A DNA stretch of 64,000 nt from Armigeres subalbatus (taxonomy: Eukaryota > Arthropoda > Insecta > Diptera > Culicidae), in NCBI RefSeq assembly GCF_024139115.2, contig NC_085140.1, forward strand, positions 419,256,283 through 419,320,282, given 5' to 3'. The translations under genes and the position numbers were made by a program. Shown in pieces: positions 56,477-64,000 of the stretch. The notes under the pieces were generated by a model that saw nothing but the letters and a program-made list of their open reading frames with translations, had not been told where the DNA came from and did no database searches. The number at the start of each line of letters is the position of its first letter. Position 1 is the first letter of the stretch.

Positions 56477-56639
56477 TCATGATGACGTGTGCTTCTCCGT
56501 TAGCTCGGCCCAGCGCTGCTCGAAGTACTTGCGCATCCCATGGCCGGCCGTGCCCACCGGGGAGTCGTCCTCGTTGAACATCTCGCAGTTGTCGAATATC
56601 TGCCGGACGTCAGTGATAAAATCATCGCGCGATTTGTAC
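56477..56639 (-). CDS. tou: BAZ2/toutatis-type protein, bromodomain C-terminal half (last exon)
   Basis: The minus-strand exon begins after acceptor CTTCCCGCTAG (intron 56640-56706, 67 bp) and completes codon GTG shared with the upstream exon. It encodes 53 residues with the hallmark bromodomain helix B-C sequence IFDNCEMFNEDDSPVG (the Asn after MF is the expected acetyl-lysine-binding residue), AGHGMRKYFEQRW, and ends KHTSS then TGA. This wording matches the C-terminal bromodomain of BAZ2A/B and Drosophila Toutatis (ISWI-associated, NoRC-type remodelling) better than other bromodomains I know. Nuclear, histone acetyl-lysine reader. Upstream PHD, DDT and MBD/TAM exons would lie beyond the right edge. 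Confidence 0.85.
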
Positions 56640-56706
56640 CTAGCGGGAAGAAGAGATGATTATCAACAAGTTGTAATCGATCGAGTTGTTTCCTATGATA
56701 ACTTAC

Positions 56707-56828
56707 ACCATATCCTGTAGACGTTTCTTGATGGTGGATAAATCCATCGGGTACTTGATAACCTTACGGTAGGTAGGGAACTGTTTGGTGTTCACAGGGA
56801 GTAAAAACGGCCAAGAGTCTTCATGTAC
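56707..56828 (-). CDS. tou: BAZ2/toutatis-type protein, bromodomain N-terminal half (penultimate exon)
   Basis: A 122-nt exon between acceptor CTATTTTCCAG (56829 side) and donor GTAAGT (56701-56706). It encodes 40 residues plus two bases: HEDSWPFLLPVNTKQFPTYR contains the WPF shelf of the acetyl-lysine pocket, then VIKYPMDLSTIKKRL of the ZA loop, the classic P-M-D-L/F-x-T-I bromodomain signature. Joining to the next exon keeps frame (GT/G). No earlier exon was recognised in 56829-64000, so the preceding intron is at least 7.2 kb and filled with transposons, which is common in Aedes. Confidence 0.87.
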
Positions 56829-57194
56829 CTGGAAAATAGAATGGGTGGTTTGATTATTCTTCAAATGTATCTCAATAATATTACCAATTTGAATAATATT
56901 AGCAAAATAATTGCGTAGAATGACTGAGCATTTATTTTACAGTAGATATTATGAATTAAAGCAAATAGCAAACTATACGATGAAAAAATAATACTCTGAA
57001 TAACGAGCTTTAAACGTAAGTAAAAATAAAAGTGAGTACATTGCAGTCCCAGAGGTCTAGTCTGCACGAACTCTCAAGTCGAGAATTGAATTAGGTCGAA
57101 TCAAATATTCAATGGGACTGTACAAACTCGTCTTATGGCAAGTGAAGACATTCCACTAAAAAGCTCAAAATAATTTTCTTGAAAAATATTATTT

Positions 57195-57345
57195 TCTTCT
57201 TCCGCCTTCTTTGCCAATAGTTATTAGATAGTTATTTAGGAATATCTAGTCCTACATATCTTTAGAGTCACGGCCACAGCCGCTTCGCAACTTAGTATGT
57301 ATCCATTAGGCATTTCCATACAGTTTTTGAGCGTAAGGTGCTATG
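57195..57345 (-). mobile_element. decayed Feilai-like SINE 3' part
   Basis: On the minus strand, a CTTCTTCCGCC tail-like stretch, then ACAGCCGCTTCGCAACTTAG and CATTTCCATACAG, match the 3' part of the SINE at 42307-42410 with many changes. The head is not recognisable. It lies in the putative toutatis intron. Confidence 0.5.
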
Positions 57346-57377
57346 CTTAGAGAAAACTTTTCAACCTAAAACTGTTC

Positions 57378-57583
57378 GGACTATAGATACTGGAATATAT
57401 AGATGAGCGAAGATAAATCCTCTGTCTCCAAACAAACTGTCAAACGTGTTTCCAAACGAGCATGACGTCACAATTTCAATGCAAATGTAAAGGGCTGTGA
57501 CGTCATATGCGCACGTGCACGGTCAAAAAACCGACTCAGCCATGCTTTCGCCCATCTATAGATTCTACTATCTATAGTTCGGG
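57378..57583. mobile_element. 206-bp foldback MITE
   Basis: The left end GGACTATAGATACTGGAATA pairs with the right end TATAGATTCTACTATCTATAG followed by TTCG; inner TGACGTCA motifs on both sides of the centre also pair. No coding content. Confidence 0.75.
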
Positions 57584-57639
57584 CCTTATCGAGATTCAAA
57601 CCCAACTACAGCATGCATTGCTTCGTAAAAATCTATATA

Positions 57640-57834
57640 GGGGAAGTGCACCGGTTTTGGCTAACTTAGTGCCTAATTTGGCCAACCCTGAAAAATACAT
57701 ATTTTTCCAAAATAATCGATCAGTTGAAAGAGGCGTTGAAGCGTGAAGGATATATCTCTTTTGAAATTAAAAAAATAATAGTTATTCGCAAAATTGGCCA
57801 AATTAGGAACATGGCCAAAACCGGTACAGTTCCC
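57640..57834. mobile_element. 195-bp TIR MITE, TA duplication
   Basis: The left end GGGGAAGTGCACCGGTTTTG pairs with the right end CAAAACCGGTACAGTTCCC, flanked by TA on both sides (57638-57639, 57835-57836). Inner CCTAATTTGGCCAA and TTGGCCAAATTAGG also pair. No coding content. Confidence 0.85.
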
Positions 57835-57989
57835 TAAGTCCACGAAGGTTTTCCTGACTGTTAATAAACAAGAAATCATGCATCTGGCCGGTCTAGCAAG
57901 AAGATTGTCGGTGTCTTCAGTCTATAGGCGCTGATACACTGTATAGACGTATTTTTCCATTCGAGTTTTTTCACGTTCACTAATTTTTG

Positions 57990-59160
57990 TTCCGACTGAG
58001 AAAGAAAAGAAAGAAGCAGTGGCCAAGAAGGGTAACGCCCGTATGCGAAAGGGCGCACCTTCCAATGGCCGAAGTCGAAGAGGCATGGCTATTATTGTCA
58101 AAGCCGAGAGCAAAAGCTACGCCGATGTTGTGAGAGGCATGAGAAGCCATGAAAAACTCGTTGGCATTGGTGATGATGTCAACTGTATTCCTAGAACGGA
58201 GGGAGAGATGATTCTTGTCCTGAAGCGGGATGCTGCGCAGACGAGTGCTACTAATTTTAAGATTCAAAAAGCACCTAAATGAAGCTTAAAAACTAAGAAG
58301 AGAGCTGCGCATAAAAGATGACAGAAGAAATTCAGGGTAATGAGGTGCATTTTAAGGCCGTATGCCCAGTAGTCCAGTGTAGGGCCTGGATGAAATAACC
58401 CAAGCCGGAGACCTGATGTCTGCATCGAGAGATTCGTGTATCGTCGAAATCCAAGATACCGCGATTCAATTAAAGAACGGTCGAGTGGAAACGCAGGTTG
58501 CCACATTCCAAGAAGATGCTAGATAAGGCCAACTTGAAGGTCTGAGGCCTTCTTTAAGTGCTTCGATTTTGGACATAAGTCATATGACTGAAGGGGTAGA
58601 GATCGAAGTAAGCTATGCCGGAGGTGTGGAGCTGAAAGACACAAGGCTTATACATGCCAGGCTGTACCGAGGTGTTTGATCTACACTCCTGCCGTAGGCT
58701 GACCTGTCCGGCTTCCAAACGGGTTCGGATATGCAAGGAACTCAGTTAAATGTCAACCACTGCGAGGCAACGCAACGCAACGGTCGGTATGTGAGAACAA
58801 GACTGATGCTGCCCTGTTATCGGACCCGTATTGCATCTCTGCTGGGAACGGCAGTTGGATTGCGGACAAGTCCAGAACAGTGTCAATCCAGACATGCGGA
58901 AAGTACCCAATCCAGGGAATAGTTTCATCTGCTGACGATAAGGGTTTTGTGATAGCCAAAATAAACGGTGTTTACTTTGGTAGCTGCTGCTGTCTTCCTA
59001 GATGGAATACAGAGCAGTACACAAGAGTATAAGATAGTCTTGTAGGCGCAGAAACTGGTCTGAAACCATTAGTAGTAGCAAATGACTTCAATGCGTGGGC
59101 AGTGGACTGGGGAACCAGGTTTTCTAACGACAGAGGTTGAAACAGATTTTGCGACCATGA
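57990..59160 (+). pseudogene. R1/LOA-group LINE: ORF1 gag and endonuclease remnant
   Basis: The 87-codon frame 58019-58282 contains VKAESKSYADVVRGMRSHEK and TEGEMILVLKRD, characteristic of ORF1 proteins of the R1/LOA group. Broken frames to about 58700 contain CCHC-like motifs (CRRCGAERHKAYTC). From 58735 another frame gives an endonuclease-like series (AQ near its start, KINGVYFGSCCCLPRW, VVANDFNAWAVDWG with the catalytic aspartate and asparagine). Many stops. RT is missing; at about 59170-59250 it abuts an RTE fragment. Confidence 0.7.
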
Positions 59161-59249
59161 TTGGAATGAATGATGTGTTTATCGGTTTTATCGGTCAGTC
59201 TTACTCAAAGTGTGAGGGAGTAAATAATCAAAAGATAATTGAAAATTAA

Positions 59250-59815
59250 CAGATTGAGGCGCTCAGGACCTGTCGTAACGCTAACATCGACTCTGACCAC
59301 TATTCTGATGATGGTTAAACTGCGTCCAAAACAATCCGTTATCAACAATGTTCGGTACCGACGACCATCACGGTACGACCTAGAGCGACTGAAGCAACAT
59401 GATGTCGCCACAGCATACGTGTAGCATCTCGAGGCAGCGTTGCCGGAAGAGGGTGAGCTTGATGGGGCCCTCTTGAGGTTTGCTGGAATACAGTCAAAGC
59501 AGCCATTAACGACGCAGCGGAGCACAACGTCGGGTATGTGGGACGAAATCGACGGAATGAGTGGTTCGACGAAGAGTGCAGACAGATTCTGGAGGAGAAG
59601 GACGCAGTGCATGCGGTCGCGCTGCAGCAAGGTACCCGGCAGAACGTGGCACGTTATAGACGGAAGCGGAGACAGCAGACCCGCATTTTTCAGGAGAAAA
59701 ACGCCGTCTGGAAGAAGCGGAGTGCAAGGAGATGGAACAGCTGTGCCATTCTCAAGAAATGCGCAAGTTCTATCAGAAACTCAACGCATCCCGCAAAGGC
59801 TTCGTGCCGCGAGCC
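59250..59815 (+). pseudogene. RTE-clade LINE, endonuclease end and linker (part 1)
   Basis: The remnant starts in the last endonuclease motif (ANIDSDHY near 59280), continues with LRPKQSVINNVRYRRPSRYD and the linker PEEGELDGA, as in the minus-strand copy at 38.2-38.5 kb, then WFDEECRQILEEKDA and RYRRKRRQQTR, the region before RT in RTE elements. Several frameshifts. The frame stops at 59815 where a TAA-flanked transposon is inserted, and resumes at 63753. Confidence 0.88.
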
Positions 59816-60137
59816 TAATAGCCTATTCAGATTACGCCATTAATGACATAATAATAATTATTGGTGTTTCAGGGTAAATACACTTTATGATGTCATTATT
59901 TACGTAATATTCCATACATTTTGCGCTGTCAAGAGATACCCGCTATAAGAAGAGTTTATTACGAACAATTATTACGAGAGAGCTTTCGTTCTAACTGGGA
60001 TGCAGGGAGAAATTCAACAAAACAAAACTGACAAGCGTCACGCTCTCTTTGCCAGAGAGAAAATTCTCTCTGTTTTCATTTCGTTTCGTAGTTGACAGTC
60101 ATGCTCTTTCTGTCGCAGCAGGGTCGAATGCATGTTA

Positions 60138-61510
60138 TAGCCTATTCAGATTGGGCTATTTATGACTTTGTTAAGTGAGAGGGTATCCAATTATTACGAG
60201 GTGTTCAGACTGCAGCAAGATAATATATCTTGACGTTTCCATGTTTCCTCATTTGCACGCTAATACAGGGTTGAATTCAAGGAGAGTTTTAAAATTTAAT
60301 TTGCAAAATCAAGCATTTGTGTGGCGACAATCGAACTTTTTTTTTCTAAACAAAGTTTTTACGAAAAAAAATATAAAAAAAAATATGAAAAGGGTTTTCG
60401 AAGAATATTTGAAGCTCTCATTAAGGATAATGAGCGAAGCTACTCATTAGTTGGGTGTGCCGTTCTTCGGGGAATCAGACTATTCCTCAATTTATGTTTA
60501 AGTTTAAAAAATATTTTGATTCTGTACTATGATCGAACGGAGATTTGATAGAAAAATTTAGATACTCTTGGGAATTCTCACAAATAAATAAAAAAAGGAC
60601 GATTGGACCAATTTTCAAGAAATATTATCGAACTAAAATGTATTTCCACCAGTATCTCCATGTATGAAGGGCAACTCAGCAATTTTTTTTTCAAAAATGG
60701 AAACTGAACCATTGCGTTCTACTCGACAATCAATGATACAGCTTCTAACAAAATCGAATCGTGTCAATGTGGTATAATTTAAACTGGATGTTGGATGAAT
60801 ATGTATAAATTATATGTATAAACCCATTCAAATCGTACAGTTGTCCCACGTGAAAAATGTTGAAATCCAAAGTATATTAAGCCATTCAAGGAGCAGAATT
60901 GAAACAATTTATGAAATCATGTTTATTCATGAAATATATTCGTTTTACAACCATTCCTACGTTTTAAATTGTCTTCCGCATTGGCCCTTGAACTTTGAAA
61001 ATTTATTCGATTTGTTCTATTAAATCTAGGTTTAAGTTAAATACTTCATGTTAATTCTAGAGAGCATCTGTTTTTAAACAATTCATGTTGAATAAGTGGA
61101 GAATAAATAATTATCATCATTATTTTCATCATATAAAATGCTTTCCACAAAACCATCACAATCCGAGTTATTCTTCAGCGCTCAGAAGATTTCCATCTAA
61201 CATGCATTCGACCCTGGTGCGACAGAAAGAGCATGACTGTCAACTACGAAACGAAATGAAAACAGAGAGAATTTTCTCTCTGGTAAAGAGAGCGTGACGC
61301 TTGTCAGTTTTGTTTTGTTGAATTTCTCCCTGCATCTCAGTTAGAACGAAAGCTCTCTCGTAATAATTGTTCGTAATAAACTCTTCTTATAGCGGGTATC
61401 TCTTGACAGCGCAAAATGTATGGAATATTACGTAAATAATGACATCATAAAGCGTATTTACCCTGAAACGCCAATTATTATGTCATTAATGGCGTAATCT
61501 GAATAGGCTA
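60138..61510. mobile_element. element X2: inverted copy of X inserted into X1
   Basis: Begins TAGCCTATTCAGATTGGGC (60138) and ends ...GGCGTAATCTGAATAGGCTA (61510), 1373 bp, in opposite orientation to X1, with TTA at 60135-60137 and 61511-61513. Its 61201-61510 part is the reverse complement of 59819-60134, and its 60138-61197 part the reverse complement of 61514-63749 minus the tRNA-like insert. Removing X2 and one TTA joins GCATG TTA GATGG, exactly the arrangement inside X2, so the nested self-insertion is unambiguous. Confidence 0.93.
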
Positions 61511-61948
61511 TTAGATGGAAATCTTCTGAGCGCTGAAGAATAACTCGGATTGTGATGGTTTTGTGGAAAGCATTTTATATGATGAAAAATAATGATGATA
61601 ATTATTTATTCTCCACTTATTCAACATGAATTGTTTAAAAAACAGATGCTCTCTAGAATTAACATAGTATTTAACTTAAACTTAGATTTAGTAGAACAAA
61701 TCGAATAAATTTTCAAAGTTCAAGGGCCAATGCGGAAGACAGTTTAAAACGTAGGAATGAATGTAAAACGAATATATTTGATGAATAAACATGATTTCAT
61801 AACAGTTCAATCAAAGTTAATTGCCTATTTCCGGGGATTAAACCACCCGACTTGGACGTTAATTTACAATGTTATGGAAACTCATATGTGAATATGTACG
61901 TTATGTGGAATATATTAATTTGGAAAATGTATTGGATGTAACCGCTTT

Positions 61949-62022
61949 CCCTTCGATGGGACTTGAACCCATGACCCTACAGTACGCTAGACTGGTGCTT
62001 TAACCAACTAAGCTACGAAGGA
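61949..62022 (-). tRNA. tRNA-like unit 1 (anticodon AGC-like), probably not functional
   Basis: 74 nt, minus strand: 7-bp acceptor TCCTTCG/CGAAGGG (one G-T pair), D arm GCTT...AAGC, A box TAGCTTAGTTGG, anticodon arm CCAGT-CTAGCGT-ACTGT with one mismatch, 6-nt variable loop, and a perfect T arm ATGGG-TTCGAGT-CCCAT. The mismatch, long variable loop and multi-copy setting inside a mobile element argue for a retroposon promoter rather than a true tRNA gene. Confidence 0.6.
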
Positions 62023-62270
62023 CCTCCGTCGGCTTGACGACCGACTGGCAAATAGCTTACACAACCTCACTTGATCAGTACAGTTGCTGATGAAGAATGT
62101 GTATAGCCGCCAGACATTCTAAATACTCACGCTCCTCTAATGTGGACGTGTACAATACACATATGGAAGTATTGGCTTGAGAAAATGGATTGCGAGTGAT
62201 TTGACTATGCGTCCAATTTGGGAATCTCTAGCTCGTTCAGTAGCCGCTAGGTTGCGAAGGCCGACGGAGG

Positions 62271-62344
62271 TCCTTCGTAGCTTAGTTGGTTAAAGCACCA
62301 GTCTAGCGTACTGTAGGGTCATGGGTTCGAGTCCCATCGAAGGA
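62271..62344 (+). tRNA. tRNA-like unit 2 (anticodon AGC-like), probably not functional
   Basis: Same 74-nt fold as unit 1 on the plus strand, with the acceptor 3' side CGAAGGA so the last pair becomes T-A. It forms the right arm of the palindrome together with unit 1. Confidence 0.6.
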
Positions 62345-62771
62345 AAGTGGTTACCTCCAATACATTTTTCAAATCAATATCTTCCACATAACGTACATAT
62401 TCACATATGAGTTTCCATAACATTGTAAATTAACGTCCAAGTCGGGTGGTTTAATCCCCGGAAATAGGCAATTAACTTTGATTGAACTGAACCTGAGTTG
62501 CGTGCTCTTGCCTACGCAATGCGGTCGGGTCTGAGCTTGACGACCGACTGGCAAATGCCTACACAACCTCACTTGATCAGTACCGTTGCTGATGAAGAAT
62601 GTGTATAGCCGCCAGACATTCTAAATACTCACGCTCCTCTAATGTGGACGTGTACAATACACATGTGGAAGTATTGGCTTGAGAAATGGATTGCGAGTGA
62701 TTTGACTATGCGTCCAATTTGGGAATCTCTAGCTCGTTCAGTAGCCGCTAGGTTGCGAAGGCCGACGGAGG

Positions 62772-62845
62772 TCCTTCGTAGCTTAGTTGGTTAAAGCACC
62801 AGTCTAGCGTACTGTAGGGTCATGGGTTCGAGTCCCATCGAAGGG
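62772..62845 (+). tRNA. tRNA-like unit 3 (anticodon AGC-like), probably not functional
   Basis: Same 74-nt fold on the plus strand, with acceptor 3' side CGAAGGG; part of the directly repeated segment. Confidence 0.6.
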
Positions 62846-63752
62846 AAAGTGGTTACCTCCAATACATTTTTCAAATCAATATCTTCCACATAACGTACAT
62901 ATTCACATATGAGTTTCCATAACAATGATTTCATAAATTGTTTCAATTCTGCTCCTTGAATGGCTTAATATACTTTAGATTTCAACTTTTTTCACGTTGG
63001 ACAACTGTACGATTTGAATGGGATGTATATATAAAGTAGAATAACCTTAAATAAAACATGGATTGGTAATGCAATAATTCATCAAAAATCCAGTTTAAAT
63101 TATATCACATTCACACGATTCGATTTTGTTAGAAGCTGTATCATTGATTGTCGAGTAGAACGCAATGGTTCAGTTTCCATTTTTGAAAAAAAAAAAAAAT
63201 TGCTGAGTTGCCCTTCATACATGGAGATACTGGTGGAAATACATTTTAGTTCGATAATATTTCTTGAAAATTGGTCCAATCGTCCTTTTTTTATTTATTT
63301 GTGAGAATTCCCAAAAGTATCTAAATTTTTCTATCAAATCTCCGTTCGATCATAGTACAGAATCAAAATGCTTTTTAAACCTTAAAATAAATTGAGGAAT
63401 AGTCCGATTCCCTGAAGAACGGCGCACCCAACTAATGAATGTAGCTTCGCTCATTATCCTTAATGAGAGCTTCTAAGATTCTTCGAAAATCCCTTTTCAT
63501 ATTTTTTTTTTTATATTTTTTTTTCGTAGAAACTTTGTTCAGAAAAAAATGTTCGATTGTCGCCCCACAAATGCTTGATTTCGCAAATTAAATTTTAAAA
63601 CTCTCCTTGAATTCAACCCTGTATTAGCGTGCAAATGAGGAAACATGGAAACGTCAAGATATATTATCTTGCTGCAGTCTGAACACCTCGTAATAATTGG
63701 ATACCCTCTCACTTAACAAAGACATAAATAGCCCAATCTGAATAGGCTATAA

Positions 63753-64000
63753 ATGTGCCGGGATAAGGATGGGAGCATCTTGACGGACGAACGTGTGATG
63801 ATCGGAAGGTGGAAGCAGCACTACGAGGAACATTTAAATGGCGCTGAGAGTATAAGCAGTGAAAGTCAAGGCAGCGGAGGAGATGACTACGTCAGATCAG
63901 CGGACGATGAAAGCCAACCAGCTCCCACCTTGAGGGAAGTTAAGGATGCCATCCAACAGCTAAATACTAACAAAGCTAAGGATAGGTAAGGATGGTATAG
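63753..64000 (+). pseudogene. RTE-clade LINE, part 2 (continues beyond window)
   Basis: Right of the TAA at 63750-63752 the RTE frame resumes: MCRDKDGSILTDERVMIGRW then QHYEEHLNG and LREVKDAIQQLNTNKAKD, the N-terminal RT segment of RTE elements that follows the linker at 59815. A stop codon (TAA) sits at the junction because the insertion site TAA is in frame. The copy was thus one LINE before X1 inserted. It runs off the window edge. Confidence 0.88.

Larger units (their letters stand above)
61803..62924. mobile_element. 1122-bp element with three tRNA-like sequences
   Basis: Flanked by a perfect 12-base duplication ATGATTTCATAA (61791-61802, 62925-62936). Part 1 (61803-62488) is a palindrome with ends CAGTTCAATCAAAGTTAATT and its reverse complement, each arm carrying a tRNA-like unit, with a loop at 62036-62257. 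Part 2 (62489-62924) is a direct repeat of the loop plus the right tRNA-like arm (62537-62922 like 62032-62404). The three tRNA-like units all carry perfect polymerase III A and B boxes. No coding content. Confidence 0.88.
59819..63749. mobile_element. element X1: 1.4-kb TIR element (TAA duplication), split by two insertions
   Basis: Outer ends TAGCCTATTCAGATTACGCC (59819) and the inverted ...GCCCAATCTGAATAGGCTA (63749), flanked by TAA at 59816-59818 and 63750-63752. Its own sequence is 59819-60137, 61514-61802 and 62937-63749 (about 1.42 kb). It is inserted in the RTE LINE, whose reading frame resumes on the right. It was later invaded by X2 (60138-61510) and by the tRNA-like palindromic element (61803-62924). 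No transposase motif; TWA duplication and TIR suggest a PIF/Harbinger-type non-autonomous element (inference). Confidence 0.88.

Noticed and set aside
57876..58267. Minus-strand frames as upstream toutatis exons
   Set aside because: They are antisense to the R1/LOA-group LINE ORF1 and contain no PHD, DDT or AT-hook motif.
61949..62845. Cluster of three functional tRNA-Ala genes
   Set aside because: Anticodon stem mismatch, six-base variable loop and location within a duplicated palindromic insertion favour SINE/foldback promoters; kept only as tRNA-like features.

Overview
This is a eukaryotic, AT-rich, repeat-dominated window that fits an Aedes-type mosquito (inference). The main marks are three clear copies and one decayed copy of a tRNA-derived SINE that I recognise as Feilai, first described in Aedes aegypti; a Juan/Jockey-like ORF1; RTE-, LOA- and R1-type LINE remnants; a degenerate errantivirus-like Ty3/gypsy copy; and a large number of foldback/TIR elements. 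There are no bacterial operons, no CRISPR array and no convincing functional tRNA or rRNA gene.

The only host gene I can support is on the minus strand at 56162-56828. Two exons (56707-56828 and 56477-56639) encode the C-terminal bromodomain of a BAZ2/toutatis-type chromatin protein, ending in TGA. The frame stays open for a further 104 codons after that TGA, so stop-codon readthrough is possible. Everything from 56829 to the right edge would then be intron of this gene, and most of it is nested transposons; 53.9-56.1 kb would be its 3' flank or UTR.

Left part (1-20 kb): a Feilai copy, three arrays of degenerate GGAATTCC-type short repeats (the largest, 17.13-19.87 kb, flips orientation near 18.66 kb), a possible LTR (4.2-5.7 kb), a 186-bp tandem duplication, a LOA-type LINE fragment with RT and RNase H (7.55-8.96 kb, minus), an 822-bp TIR element and a gypsy/errantivirus-like provirus remnant (13.9-16.9 kb). 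Middle part (20-44 kb): a dense mosaic. It holds a 1176-bp retroposon with eight 96-bp tandem monomers at its 5' side and a 25-bp target duplication (27.69-28.87 kb), a 634-bp tRNA-headed retroposon that shares the same 3' body and has a 24-bp target duplication (30.26-30.89 kb), and a third copy of monomers plus body (37.2-37.85 kb). It also holds TIR elements whose interiors look like small intron-containing genes (31.6-32.9 and 34.9-35.9 kb), a hAT-like element with an 8-bp duplication, paired covarying mini-hairpins, and a Feilai SINE split by a solo LTR. Right part (44-64 kb): RTE, Jockey and other LINE pieces, the bromodomain exons, an R1-like LINE, then an RTE LINE split by a 1.4-kb TAA-flanked TIR element. 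That element was itself invaded by an inverted copy of its own family (TTA duplication) and by a palindromic element carrying three tRNA-like sequences (12-bp duplication).

All family names come from motif recognition in the translated sequence, not from searches. Target-site duplications and inverted repeats were read directly and are the strongest evidence here.
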